Source: JADGGM01 sp025449955
GTDB taxonomy: Bacteria > Gemmatimonadota > Gemmatimonadetes > Gemmatimonadales > Gemmatimonadaceae
Direction of reading: 5' to 3'
DNA length: 64,000 nt
NCBI GenBank assembly: GCA_036554285.1
Contig: DATBNO010000109.1
Location: 8,001 to 72,000 of the forward strand
The position numbers were made by a program, and so were the translations under genes. This document shows, piece after piece, positions 52,926 through 61,985 of the stretch (its first letter is position 1; each line of letters starts with the position of its first letter). Below the pieces are notes generated by a model that saw only the letters and a list, made by a program, of their open reading frames with translations, was not told the origin of the DNA and searched no databases.

Positions 52926-53903
52926 TCATTCGGGCTGCGGCACCGGCACGGCGGCGAGACCGCGGAGCACCGCGAGAATCTCGCCCGCGCCCTTCTGTAA
53001 CAACTCGGATGCGAGGCGCATCCCGGCGTCCGCCGGATGCGCCGCATCCACGGACGTGCTGCCGCGCAGAACGCGGCGTCCCTCCACGTCGGCGATGAGA
53101 CCGTGGAGCACCAGCCCGGCCGACGTCTCCATCACGAGCGCGCCGATCGGCACCTGGCATCCCCCTTCGAGCGCGGCGAGAAACGCACGCTCGGCCGTCG
53201 TGGCCACGCCGGTGGGGGCGTGGTGCAGCGTGGAGAGGATGCCTAACGCAGAGGCATCGTCCGCGCGCGCCTGGACCGCGATGGCGCCCTGCCCCGGCGC
53301 CGGCAGCCATTCCGGCGCATCGAGCCAGGCCGAGATGCGGCCCTGCGCATCGAGACGCCGCAGTCCCGCCGCGGCGAGAATCGCCGCGTGCACCTGCCCC
53401 TCATCCACTTTTCGCACGCGCGTCGGCACGTTGCCGCGCAGATCGACGACATCGAGATCGGGACGCGCCGCGCGCAATTGGGCACGGCGCCTCAGACTTG
53501 ACGTGCCGACCCGGCTGCCGCGTGGGAGGTCGGCCAACGATTCGGCATCGATGTTCTCGTTCACGACGAGTACGTCGCGCGGGTCTTCGCGCTCGAGCTG
53601 CGCGGCGATCGTTAGACCGGGCGGCGAATCGGTGGGCAGGTCCTTGAGCGAATGCACGCAGCAGTCGACTCGTCCGGCGATGAGCGCGGCCTCGAGCTCG
53701 TGGGTGAACAGGCCCTTGGCGCCGATCTCGCGCAGCGGTTGGTCGGCCTTCTTATCGCCCGCGGTCTTGAACGGGACCAGCTCGGCCTCGACACCGCGCG
53801 CCGCGAGCAGGGATGCCACCTGTCGCGCTTGCCGCATGGCGAGCTCGGACGCTCTCGTGGCTATGCGAAGCGAAGTGGTCGGCACCGAAAGGGGCGTCGG
53901 CAT
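52926..53903 (-). CDS. hemC: Hydroxymethylbilane synthase (porphobilinogen deaminase)
   Basis: A 325-residue enzyme polymerising four porphobilinogens. It shows LRIATRASELAMRQARQVA, FTHELEAALIAGRVDCCVHSLKDLPTD, RVGTSSLRRRAQL and the dipyrromethane-cofactor Cys249 in ALEGGCQVPIG. I chose the ATG at 53903 (PTPLSVPTTSLRIATRASELA), which is the usual N-terminus; a frame to 53951 adds a basic leader. It lies 52 bases after the cobA-hemD gene. Confidence 0.96.
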   Translation of the reverse strand: MPTPLSVPTTSLRIATRASELAMRQARQVASLLAARGVEAELVPFKTAGDKKADQPLREIGAKGLFTHELEAALIAGRVDCCVHSLKDLPTDSPPGLTIAAQLEREDPRDVLVVNENIDAESLADLPRGSRVGTSSLRRRAQLRAARPDLDVVDLRGNVPTRVRKVDEGQVHAAILAAAGLRRLDAQGRISAWLDAPEWLPAPGQGAIAVQARADDASALGILSTLHHAPTGVATTAERAFLAALEGGCQVPIGALVMETSAGLVLHGLIADVEGRRVLRGSTSVDAAHPADAGMRLASELLQKGAGEILAVLRGLAAVPVPQPE

Positions 53904-53955
53904 TGCGTCGTAATCTATACCCCGCGAATGCGACCGGCGGCGCGGGGCCACGCCT

Positions 53956-55503
53956 CTAACGCAGACCGACTACCACCGCGTCGACGAGCGCGTCGATCGT
54001 CGCCGTGGCCGCCTCGGCGTGCACGGCGAAGCCAAGCGACCGCGCGGCGGCGCTGGTCACCGGCCCCATGGTGATCACACGCGCCTCGCCCACCACATCC
54101 GCGCTGCCGCCGGCATCGACGAAGAATCGCACGGTGGACGCCGAGGTGAACGTGATCGCATCCACGGAGCCGGCCTCGAGCGCCTCACGCGCCGCCCTCG
54201 CACCCGACGCGTCGGCCACTGTCCGATAGGCGACGACCTGGTCGACGGCAGCGCCGACGCGCCCGAGCGTGTCGGGCAGCGTGTCACCCGCGCCCTCGGC
54301 TTTCACGAACAACACGCGCGCACCTCGCACATCGGGGCGATCGCGCAGGGCGTCGGCCAAGCCTTCGGCCGTGGAACGCGCCGGGATGACGTCGGCCGCG
54401 ATGCCCCGCGCGAGGAGCGCGCGTGCGGTTGCCTGCCCAACCGCGCCCACGCGCACACCGGCGAACTGCCGCGCGTCGCCGCCCGCGGCGCGGAGGATGT
54501 CCCACGCGATCTCGACCGCGTTCTGCGACGTGAACAGCACCCACTGGCACTCGGTCAGACGCTCGAGCGCGGCGCGGATGGGCGCCGGGTTGGCCGCCTC
54601 GATCACGATGGCCGGCGCCTCGATCACATCTGCGCCTAACTCAGTTAGTCGAGCGGCCAGATCCGATGCCTGCGCGCGCGCGCGCGTCACGATGATGCGG
54701 CGGCCGGAGAGCGGCCGCCGGTCGAACCACGCGATCTCGTCGCGCAGCCGCGCCACTTGGCCCACGATCGTGATCGACGGCGCCGTCACCTTGGCGTCGC
54801 GCGCGGCGTCGACGATTCCCGCGAGCGTCGCGCACACGGTGCGCTGCCGCGGCCACGTGCCCCATTCCACCACCGCGGCCGGTGTGTCACCCGACAACCC
54901 CGCCTTCGACAGTGCAGCCACGATCCCCGGCAGCCGCTTGACGCCCATGTAGAGCACGAGAGTCCCGCCGGCGCGCGCCAACGACCCCCAATCGACGTCG
55001 CTTTCGGACTTCGCCGGATCCTCGTGTCCCGTCACGAACGTCACGGCCGATGCGAGACCCCGATGCGTCACCGGAATCCCTGCGTAGGCGGGTGCGGCAA
55101 CGCCCGCGGTCACGCCGGGCACGATCTCGAACGTGACACCAGCCGTCGCCAGCGCCTGCGCTTCCTCGCTGCCGCGCCCGAACACGAACGGATCGCCGCC
55201 CTTGAGGCGCACCACGCGCTTGCCCTCCCGCGCCAGCCGCACGAGGAGCGCGGTGATTTCGTCCTGCGGCGTCGACCGCGAGCCGCCGCGTTTGCCCACA
55301 TCGTGGAGCTCTGCACCGGCGCGCACCCCACCGTCATGCAGGATGCGCGGATTCACGAGGGCGTCGTACACCACCGCGTCGGCGGCGCCGAGCAGCGCGT
55401 GCGCTTTCATCGTTAGCAGGCCCGGATCACCGGGGCCTGCCCCAACGAGCGAGACGAATCCGCTTGGCTTGGGGGGCGACGAGTCCCCGGAGGAAACGTG
55501 CAT
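53956..55503 (-). CDS. Fused uroporphyrinogen-III C-methyltransferase / uroporphyrinogen-III synthase (CobA-HemD)
   Basis: A 515-residue two-domain enzyme. Residues ~15-255 are the SUMT domain: VSLVGAGPGDPGLLTMKA, VVRLKGGDPFVFGRG, PVTHRG..VTFVTGHED, GTLVLYMGV. It methylates uroporphyrinogen III toward siroheme and B12. Residues ~265-510 are HemD: GRRIIVTRARAQASDLAARL, FTSQNAVE, FVKAEGAGDTL, ITFTSASTVRFF. I chose the ATG at 55503; an upstream ATG at 55641 would place the AT-rich promoter within the gene. It is the first gene of the minus-strand tetrapyrrole unit. The stop TAG is embedded in a near-match of the window-wide motif (CGTTAGAG). Confidence 0.95.
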   Translation of the reverse strand: MHVSSGDSSPPKPSGFVSLVGAGPGDPGLLTMKAHALLGAADAVVYDALVNPRILHDGGVRAGAELHDVGKRGGSRSTPQDEITALLVRLAREGKRVVRLKGGDPFVFGRGSEEAQALATAGVTFEIVPGVTAGVAAPAYAGIPVTHRGLASAVTFVTGHEDPAKSESDVDWGSLARAGGTLVLYMGVKRLPGIVAALSKAGLSGDTPAAVVEWGTWPRQRTVCATLAGIVDAARDAKVTAPSITIVGQVARLRDEIAWFDRRPLSGRRIIVTRARAQASDLAARLTELGADVIEAPAIVIEAANPAPIRAALERLTECQWVLFTSQNAVEIAWDILRAAGGDARQFAGVRVGAVGQATARALLARGIAADVIPARSTAEGLADALRDRPDVRGARVLFVKAEGAGDTLPDTLGRVGAAVDQVVAYRTVADASGARAAREALEAGSVDAITFTSASTVRFFVDAGGSADVVGEARVITMGPVTSAAARSLGFAVHAEAATATIDALVDAVVVGLR

Positions 55504-55586
55504 CACAGGAAAATTTGCTTCGCCATGTTCGGTCAATTCGCAGTCCTTATGCCGAGGCGCCGCCTGGTGAGCTCCTCTGAAGTTGT

Positions 55587-55601
55587 TGAAAATGATAACT
55601 A
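55587..55601. promoter_or_regulatory. Fur-like box upstream of the tetrapyrrole unit
   Basis: TGAAAATGATAACTA matches 11 of 14 defined positions of the 7-1-7 Fur consensus (TGATAATnATTATCA). It lies in a conspicuous AT-rich island (55580-55605) within a GC-rich genome, 84 bases upstream of the cobA-hemD ATG. Iron control of heme synthesis is biologically sensible, but the match is imperfect and no fur gene is in view. Confidence 0.35.
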
Positions 55602-55750
55602 AAGGGATGCGAGTGATGGGGAAGATCGCTCGGCCGCACATCCAAAGTCACCGGTGCACCCGCCTGGATGCGTTCACGCGCGTTTGCGATGCACACGCCG
55701 TCGCGCCGGGGGCGTGCATCGAGCGCCCCGGACACGTATGATCAAGGGAC

Positions 55751-56932
55751 ATGACCACGTCAGCGGGCACGTCCGCCGCGACTCACACCGTCCTCGCGGG
55801 TTGTTCGTTCGCGGGACTCGAGTACCTCTATCGCACCGTGCGGCGTCGCGGTCGGTTCCCGCATGGGGCGATGACGGTCATCGATCCGCGTCCCATTCAT
55901 TCGTACATCCCCCTGGCGCACGAAGTGACCGGCGGCGTGCGCGAGGCGGATGACCTGCGCTTCGATGCGGCGGCCTTCTGCCGTGCGATCGGCGCCGAAT
56001 GGATCCAGGGCGCCGTCGCCACCCTGGACCGCGAGCGCCGAGTGGTGGGGCTGGCCGACGGCAAATCGGTGCCCTACGATAGGCTGGTGATCGCGATCGG
56101 CAGCGTGCCTAACCTGCCGGAGGCGTTCGCGCGATCGCCGGCGGTGATTCCCGCCAAATTCGTGGATGACGCGGCGGCGCTGCGCCGTCGGCTACACGTG
56201 CTGAGGGTGTCGGGCGCGAGCGTGTTGCGCGTCGCGGTGATCGGCGGCGGCATCACCGGTGTGGAGTGGAGCGCCGAGTTGGCGTCCGGCCGTGTCGACG
56301 GCGCGCGCGTGGTGACGACGATGGTGTGCGACACATCGCGGCTGCTGCCCACGTTCTCGCGCGCGATGTCGCATCGTGCCGCGACCGCGTTGTCGACGGC
56401 CGGTGTGGAGCTACTCCTCGGCCGGCACGCCAGCAAGTTGTCGCGCGACCACGTCGTGCTCGAGGGCGGGACGTCCGTACCGTGCGACGTGGTCGTGTGG
56501 GCAGGCGGGGTGCGGCCGCATCCGGTCGTGTCCACGTTTGGACTGCCGGTCACCACGGATGGTCATCTCATTGTGAACGCGCGGCTCGAGGTGGAGGGCG
56601 ACCCGTCGATCCGCGCCATTGGCGACTGCGTGCGCGTGGTGGAGGGTGGCCGTGAATGGCCCACGACGATGCGTGCGATCGAGGCGATCTGGCAGGGCGC
56701 AGCACTGGCCAGACTCATGGATCCCGACCCGAGGCGCGAGCCCAAGCCCCACTACCTGCACCGCGACTTCTCGTACGGCATTTCGCTCGGCCGACGGCGC
56801 GCCGCGATCGTGAATGGCCGGTTCAACATCGCCGGCTCGCCGGTGGTCATGTTCCGGCGCCTGCTCCAATGGGGATATTACCGGCGTCTGAGCCGGGTGG
56901 CCAACCAGCCTAACGGAACATCGCGGGGCTGA
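55751..56932 (+). CDS. NDH-2-like pyridine nucleotide-disulfide oxidoreductase family flavoprotein
   Basis: A 393-residue FAD/NAD(P)H enzyme. The N-terminal FAD fold is slightly unusual (VLAGCSFAGLEYLYR instead of GGGxGG). VIAIGSVPNLP, the NAD-binding fold VAVIGGGITGVEWSAEL, VVVWAGGVRPHP and SIRAIGDCVRV follow in the order of NDH-2/AIF-type enzymes. The C-terminus SRVANQPNGTSRG lacks the amphipathic membrane helices of true NDH-2. It might oxidise NADH with quinone or another acceptor. Its last 23 bases overlap the convergent DUF4242 gene at a shared motif copy. Confidence 0.88.
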   Translation: MTTSAGTSAATHTVLAGCSFAGLEYLYRTVRRRGRFPHGAMTVIDPRPIHSYIPLAHEVTGGVREADDLRFDAAAFCRAIGAEWIQGAVATLDRERRVVGLADGKSVPYDRLVIAIGSVPNLPEAFARSPAVIPAKFVDDAAALRRRLHVLRVSGASVLRVAVIGGGITGVEWSAELASGRVDGARVVTTMVCDTSRLLPTFSRAMSHRAATALSTAGVELLLGRHASKLSRDHVVLEGGTSVPCDVVVWAGGVRPHPVVSTFGLPVTTDGHLIVNARLEVEGDPSIRAIGDCVRVVEGGREWPTTMRAIEAIWQGAALARLMDPDPRREPKPHYLHRDFSYGISLGRRRAAIVNGRFNIAGSPVVMFRRLLQWGYYRRLSRVANQPNGTSRG

Positions 56933-57173
56933 TCTCCAACGCCACTTCGGTGACGCGGTCCACCGGCAGTCCCGCCCGCCGCGCGTGCTCGCGCACCGCG
57001 TCGGCGCTCGGCGCATCGTACTCGCAGTAAATCTTCCCCTCGGTATCCGACACGTAGCTCCGGATCCAGACGATCCCCGTGTTGTCCATCATGGCGATCG
57101 ATCGACGGGACGCGCGGTCCAGATCCTCGCGTGTGAGCGAGCCGACGGTTCGTTCGATGAGATAGCGCGGCAT
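56910..57173 (-). CDS. DUF4242 (SCO4226-like nickel-binding) protein
   Basis: An 87-residue protein beginning PRYLIERTVGSLTREDLDRASRRSI, with WIRSYVSDTEGKIYCEYDAPSADAVREHARRAGLPVDRVTEV: the ferredoxin-like fold of DUF4242. One relative (SCO4226) binds nickel; its physiological role is unknown. The ATG at 57173 has a strong Shine-Dalgarno (GGAGGAG) seven bases upstream, which decides the start over 57191. Its stop TAG (56910-56912) is part of the GCCTAACG copy at 56908 that also encodes Pro-Asn near the end of the convergent gene. Confidence 0.88.
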   Translation of the reverse strand: MPRYLIERTVGSLTREDLDRASRRSIAMMDNTGIVWIRSYVSDTEGKIYCEYDAPSADAVREHARRAGLPVDRVTEVALEISPAMFR

Positions 57174-57203
57174 GAGGTCTCCTCCGTTCAATACGACAGT
57201 CCG

Positions 57204-60200
57204 TTACAAACCGGCAGTGCGGCGGAATCGTTCGCACGCATCGCTCAACTCCGTGTCGCCGCTCTCGCGCGCGGCGCGGGCGCTCGACTCGAGCATCGCG
57301 CGCGCGTGATCGGCCTTCGCGCCGGCGGCCGCGGCGCGAGACAGCTCGTAGCACATCCAACCCTCGCCGCGCGTGTCGCCCCGCTCCACGCGGATGGCGA
57401 GCGAGCGCTCGAGGAACGGGATCGCGCGGTCAGGCGCCCCGGCATCCATCTCGACCGCGCCCAGCATGCCTAACGTGTGCCCCAGCAGCTCGGGCCGGCC
57501 GGTGCGCTCGTTGTGGTCCAGCGCACGGTCGAGCGAGGCGCGCGCATCGGCGTGACGCCCCATGCTGCGCAGCGTGGCTCCGATGCTGTTGAGCGACAGG
57601 CCCACGCCGTCGGCGTCGTCGCATGCATCGAACGCCGCCGCCGCGAGGTGATACTGCTCGAGCGCCGCCGTGTAGCTCTTGCGTTGGTACTCGAGGATCC
57701 CGACGACGTTGCGCAGGCGTCCCTCGGTGCGACGCTCGCCGAGCGCGGCGGCCATCGTTGCCGCTTCCTGATAGTGCGGCAGCGCCAGCGACGGCTCGGC
57801 CACGTGACGCCGGGTGACGCGTCCCAATCCCTCCGCCGCCGTGAGCTCGCCGGGAACATCCTGCAGCTCGCGCCGCAAGGCGCGCGCCCTGGCCCACGCC
57901 GAGAGCGCCTCGGGATCCCGGTGCTCGGCCTCGTGCACGCGCGCGATGCGCTCCCACAACTCGGCTTCGCTGGTCCGGTTCCCCAGTTGGGCGAAGAGAT
58001 GCGCCGCTTCCTCGAGGAGCGGCAGCGCTTCGGCATGCCGGCCGAGCGTGGCGAGCACTTCGCCTAACATCCGGAGCGAGAGCGACAGCCCCGGCACGAA
58101 GTTGGCGCGCCGGGTGATATCGATGGCCGCGCGATAGTGGTCCAGGCTCTCGTCGATGCGTCCGGCGACGAGACACAAATGCGCGATCGACGTGTAGTGG
58201 TACGACAACTGGATGGGCAGCCGCTCGCCGCCGGCGCGCTCGGTGGCCCGGCGCATGAGCTCGAGCGCGCGCTCGCTCTGGCCTAACTGACGGTACACGT
58301 TGGCCAAATTGTGCACGAGATAGTGTTGCTTGATCGCGGCTTCGCCTTTCACGATGGAATCGGCGTCGCCGGCCAAGATGCGCTCGGACAGCTCGATGCC
58401 CTCGAGCAGCCGCTCCTCGGCGCTCTCGAAATATCCCATGCCCTTGAGCACGTAGCCGAGGTTGGACAGGTCGCCGACGACGGCGACGGTGTCGCGGCGG
58501 TCGCGGTCGATGGCCAACGCTTCCTCGATGCATTCCAGCGCGTCCTCGTCACGGCCCTGGTGCCACCGCAACAGTCCCAGGCTGCGGAGCGCGTGCCGGA
58601 TGCCCACTGCATCGCCGAGCGCACGGCGCAGCGCCACGCACTGTTGGAGCACATCGTTTGCTGCCTCGAAGCGCCGCATGAGCGTGTGCAGGTCGCCCTG
58701 CCGCAGGTACACCTCGGCGCGTTGGGCATCGTCGCCGCCGGCCAGCAGCAGCGCGACCATCTCGTCGATGAGCCGCTGCTGCCGGTCGCGGAGGCCCAAC
58801 GTTTCGCCTAACCGTTCCTGGCGGAGCAGCAGGTCCACGGCGAGACGGCGCCGCAGGGCGGTGTCGGGCATGTGCGACAGCCATCCGCGTGCGCGCTCCA
58901 GCACCTGCATCGCTTCCGCGAAGTCGGCCAACGTGCCGGCGCGGTCGGCGGCCAGCACCGCGTAGTGCACCGCCTTGTCCCAGATCTCGGCGCGCTCGAA
59001 GTGGTGCGCCAGTCGCTCGAATTGGTCGTCCTGCACCGCATCGCCATCGGCTTCGATGGCGGCGCCGACGCGACCGTGCAACGCGCGGCGACTGTGCTCG
59101 AGCAACGTGGCGTACGCCGCCTCCTGCATGAGCACGTGGCGGAAGCGATACGTGGCGCGCGGCGCGACGCCCGTCTGCTCGACCAGGCCCGCCGCCTTGA
59201 GCGACCGGATGGCCGCGTTCAGATGGCTCGCGTCGTCGAGCGTCCGCTCGAGCACGTCCCGGCCGAACTCGCGCCCAACGACGGACGCGACGAGGAGCGT
59301 CTCGCGCGTGGCCGCATCGAGACGGTCGAGCCGCGCGCGGATCACCGCCTGGACCGTCCCCGGCAGCCGGAGTGCGTCGATCTCCTCCGCGACTTCCACC
59401 GCGCCGTCGGCGACGCGCAGCGTGCCGTCCTCCTGGAGATCGTGGCAGATCTCCTCGATGAAGAACGGGTTGCCGCCGGTCCGCTCGTGGAGACGCGTGA
59501 CTAACGGAGCCGGGACGCGCCGCGCGCCGAACACGGCGCGCAGCAGATCGGCCGTGGACGACTCGGCGAGCGGCGCCAGATTCACCGTCGCCGGCGCCAC
59601 CGTGCCCCAGTCGGTGACGTAGCCGGGCCGCAACGTGACCACGACAAGCAGCGCATACCGGGCCACGAGCTCGGCGATCTGCGCCAGCACGGCGTGCGAC
59701 GCGTCGTCCACCCAGTGCCAGTCCTCGAGCAGCAGCACCGTTGGGCGCTGGCGGCTCGTGACCGTGAGCAGCGCCGCGATCGCCTCCTGCGCGTTGATGC
59801 GGAACTTCTCGCCCTGCAGGTGCGGCGCGATCCGCGGCTCCGTTCCGGGCACCGCGAGCAGGTGCAGATAGAGCGGCAGGAATTCGTCGAGCTCGGGCAT
59901 CGTCGCGCGGACGCGCGCCAGCGCCGCCGCCGGCGTCTCGGACGCGTGCGCCGCCAAGCCTAACGCATCGCGCACGACGTCGATGAACGGCAGGTACGCC
60001 GTGGACGCGCCGTACGACAGGCAGCGCCCGCGCAACAGCGTGGCGCCGCGGTCCTGCACCACCGGCAGCAGCTCGTGCAGCAGGCGGCTCTTGCCCATGC
60101 CCGCTTCGCCCAACACAATCACGAAGCGGCCCGCTCCCGCGCACGCTTCATCGAGACACGCTTGCACCTGCGCCAGCTCGTGGTCGCGCGCCGTGTAGGG

Positions 60201-61985
60201 CGTGAGATCGCCGTGGCGCAGCGCCGCCTCGAGGCGCGTTTTCTCCTCGGACTCGCCGGCCAGCTCGTACGGCGACACCGTGCGGTCGCCGTCGGGCACC
60301 GACAGGCCGTCGCGCAACGTTAGGCGGAGCGGCGGCTCGAGCAGCCGGCGGCACCGCGGGCCGATCCAGACGCGGCCCGCCGGCGACAAATCCGCCAAGC
60401 GCGCCGCAAGATCGACCGCCGGCCCCGCCACGTGGAACGAGAGCCCACCGCGGTCTACGGGACGCACGACCACGCGCCCGGTGTCGAGCCCGACGTGCAA
60501 CCGGAGCGCCAGTGCCGCCGTCCCGTCGCCCTCGCTCGAGTCCGAAACGCCGGCCACGATCGCCGCCGCCGCGCGCGCCGCGCGCACGCAGTCGTCTTCG
60601 CGCGCGTGCGGCACCCCGAACAACAGCGTGCCGCCGGATTCATCGAACGCGTTGACGACGCCGCCGAACGACGCCGCCGTGTCCGCCAAGAGCGCGCGCA
60701 CGCGCTGCACATCGCGCAACGCCTCGTCCGGCCCGCACGACTCGAGGAGCGCCGCGTATCCCGTCACGCGCACGGCCACGATCGCCGCATCGCGGCCTTC
60801 GCCCTCCGGTTTGACTGACGCAGCCGCGTCGGTGCGATTCTCGTCGCGGGCCCGCGCGGCGCTCCCGCGCGCGACGTTCACGCCGAGCAGCGAGCCGACC
60901 GCCTCGAGCTCGCCCGACACCGCCGCCATCGACGGGCGCCGCGACGGATCCTTGGCCAGCGCGGCGCGCAGCAACTGGTCGAGCGCCGGCGGCACGTCGG
61001 CCCGGCGCGCCGCGATCGGCTCGGGCTCGGCGCCGCAGATCGCCGCGCGCACCGTGGGCGCATCGCCGCCGGCGAACGGGCGGACGCCGGCCAGCATCTC
61101 GTAGAGCACCACGCCTAACGACCAGGCGTCGGTGGCCGTGCCGATCGATTCGCCGCGCGTCTGCTCCGGACTCATGTAGGCCGTCGTGCCGGGCGTCGCG
61201 CCCGGCACCGTGATCGCGGCGCCGCTCAACTTGGCGATCCCGAAGTCCAGGATCTTGAGCACGCCGTCGTCGGTGGCGATGAGATTGGCCGGCTTCACAT
61301 CGCGATGGACGATGCCGCAGTCGTGCGCTTTGGCGAGACCGCGCGCCGTCTGCAGGGCGACCGACACCGATTCGGCCACCGGGAGCGGTCCATGTGTCAG
61401 GCGCTGCGCGATGGTCTCGCCATGGTAGTACGGCATCGCGATGAAGAACCGGCCGTCCTGCGTCTCGCCCACCTCGTAGATCGTGCAGATGTTCGGATGG
61501 TCGAGCCCGGCCGCCGCCTGCGCTTCGACGCGGAAGCGCTCGCGCGCCGCGGCGTCGTCGAGGAGGTACGAGTGCAGGAACTTGAGCGCCACCGTGCGCT
61601 CGAGGCGCCGGTCCCACGCCTTGTACACCACGCCCATCCCGCCGCCGCCGATCGCGTCCTGCAACACGTACTGCGTGCCGGCGATCTCGGTGCCTAACGC
61701 AGACGGCGCGACGTCGCCGCGGGCGGACACGAAGTCGAGCGCCGAGCCGTCGAGGACGCCCGGCCGGGCGTGCGCGGCGAGGAGCGATTCCAGCTCTCGG
61801 CGCAGCGCGCCGTCGGGTGTGTCGACCGTGTCGAGCCAGGCCGTCCGATCGCCCGGGGCGAGGGCGAGGAGGCGCGCGAACGCGTCGCCGGTGCGGCGCC
61901 ACCACCGGGCCGCTTTGGGGCGTGCGTCCCAGGGCAGCCGGTCGCCTAACTTACGCAGCAGGCCCCGCAGTCCGGCGTCGGTCAC
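57204..61985 (-). CDS. Giant Ser/Thr kinase - degenerate cyclase - AAA ATPase - TPR regulator
   Basis: A 1,593-residue signalling protein from GTG 61985. Residues ~103-365 are an intact protein kinase: glycine loop GGGGMGVV (113-120), Lys135, HRD 227-229, DFG 247-249. Residues ~400-555 match class III adenylate cyclase domains, but both metal Asp positions are lost (Arg406-Val in place of Asp-Ile, and Ser450-Gly-Gly in place of Gly-Asp-Gly), so it is probably a binding or scaffold domain. An AAA/STAND-type ATPase follows (Walker A GEAGMGKS 626-633; Walker B VLLLEDWHWVDD ~750-761). From ~1000 to the end are about ten TPR-like helical repeats. No transmembrane segment. It overlaps the sigma-factor stop by GTGA, so both are one operon, probably acting on that sigma factor's pathway. 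Confidence 0.92.
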   Translation of the reverse strand: MTDAGLRGLLRKLGDRLPWDARPKAARWWRRTGDAFARLLALAPGDRTAWLDTVDTPDGALRRELESLLAAHARPGVLDGSALDFVSARGDVAPSALGTEIAGTQYVLQDAIGGGGMGVVYKAWDRRLERTVALKFLHSYLLDDAAARERFRVEAQAAAGLDHPNICTIYEVGETQDGRFFIAMPYYHGETIAQRLTHGPLPVAESVSVALQTARGLAKAHDCGIVHRDVKPANLIATDDGVLKILDFGIAKLSGAAITVPGATPGTTAYMSPEQTRGESIGTATDAWSLGVVLYEMLAGVRPFAGGDAPTVRAAICGAEPEPIAARRADVPPALDQLLRAALAKDPSRRPSMAAVSGELEAVGSLLGVNVARGSAARARDENRTDAAASVKPEGEGRDAAIVAVRVTGYAALLESCGPDEALRDVQRVRALLADTAASFGGVVNAFDESGGTLLFGVPHAREDDCVRAARAAAAIVAGVSDSSEGDGTAALALRLHVGLDTGRVVVRPVDRGGLSFHVAGPAVDLAARLADLSPAGRVWIGPRCRRLLEPPLRLTLRDGLSVPDGDRTVSPYELAGESEEKTRLEAALRHGDLTPYTARDHELAQVQACLDEACAGAGRFVIVLGEAGMGKSRLLHELLPVVQDRGATLLRGRCLSYGASTAYLPFIDVVRDALGLAAHASETPAAALARVRATMPELDEFLPLYLHLLAVPGTEPRIAPHLQGEKFRINAQEAIAALLTVTSRQRPTVLLLEDWHWVDDASHAVLAQIAELVARYALLVVVTLRPGYVTDWGTVAPATVNLAPLAESSTADLLRAVFGARRVPAPLVTRLHERTGGNPFFIEEICHDLQEDGTLRVADGAVEVAEEIDALRLPGTVQAVIRARLDRLDAATRETLLVASVVGREFGRDVLERTLDDASHLNAAIRSLKAAGLVEQTGVAPRATYRFRHVLMQEAAYATLLEHSRRALHGRVGAAIEADGDAVQDDQFERLAHHFERAEIWDKAVHYAVLAADRAGTLADFAEAMQVLERARGWLSHMPDTALRRRLAVDLLLRQERLGETLGLRDRQQRLIDEMVALLLAGGDDAQRAEVYLRQGDLHTLMRRFEAANDVLQQCVALRRALGDAVGIRHALRSLGLLRWHQGRDEDALECIEEALAIDRDRRDTVAVVGDLSNLGYVLKGMGYFESAEERLLEGIELSERILAGDADSIVKGEAAIKQHYLVHNLANVYRQLGQSERALELMRRATERAGGERLPIQLSYHYTSIAHLCLVAGRIDESLDHYRAAIDITRRANFVPGLSLSLRMLGEVLATLGRHAEALPLLEEAAHLFAQLGNRTSEAELWERIARVHEAEHRDPEALSAWARARALRRELQDVPGELTAAEGLGRVTRRHVAEPSLALPHYQEAATMAAALGERRTEGRLRNVVGILEYQRKSYTAALEQYHLAAAAFDACDDADGVGLSLNSIGATLRSMGRHADARASLDRALDHNERTGRPELLGHTLGMLGAVEMDAGAPDRAIPFLERSLAIRVERGDTRGEGWMCYELSRAAAAGAKADHARAMLESSARAARESGDTELSDACERFRRTAGL

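Noticed and set aside
60300..60800. Active adenylate/guanylate cyclase in the giant kinase
   Set aside because: The fold is recognisable but the two metal-binding Asp residues are replaced, so catalytic activity is not supported.
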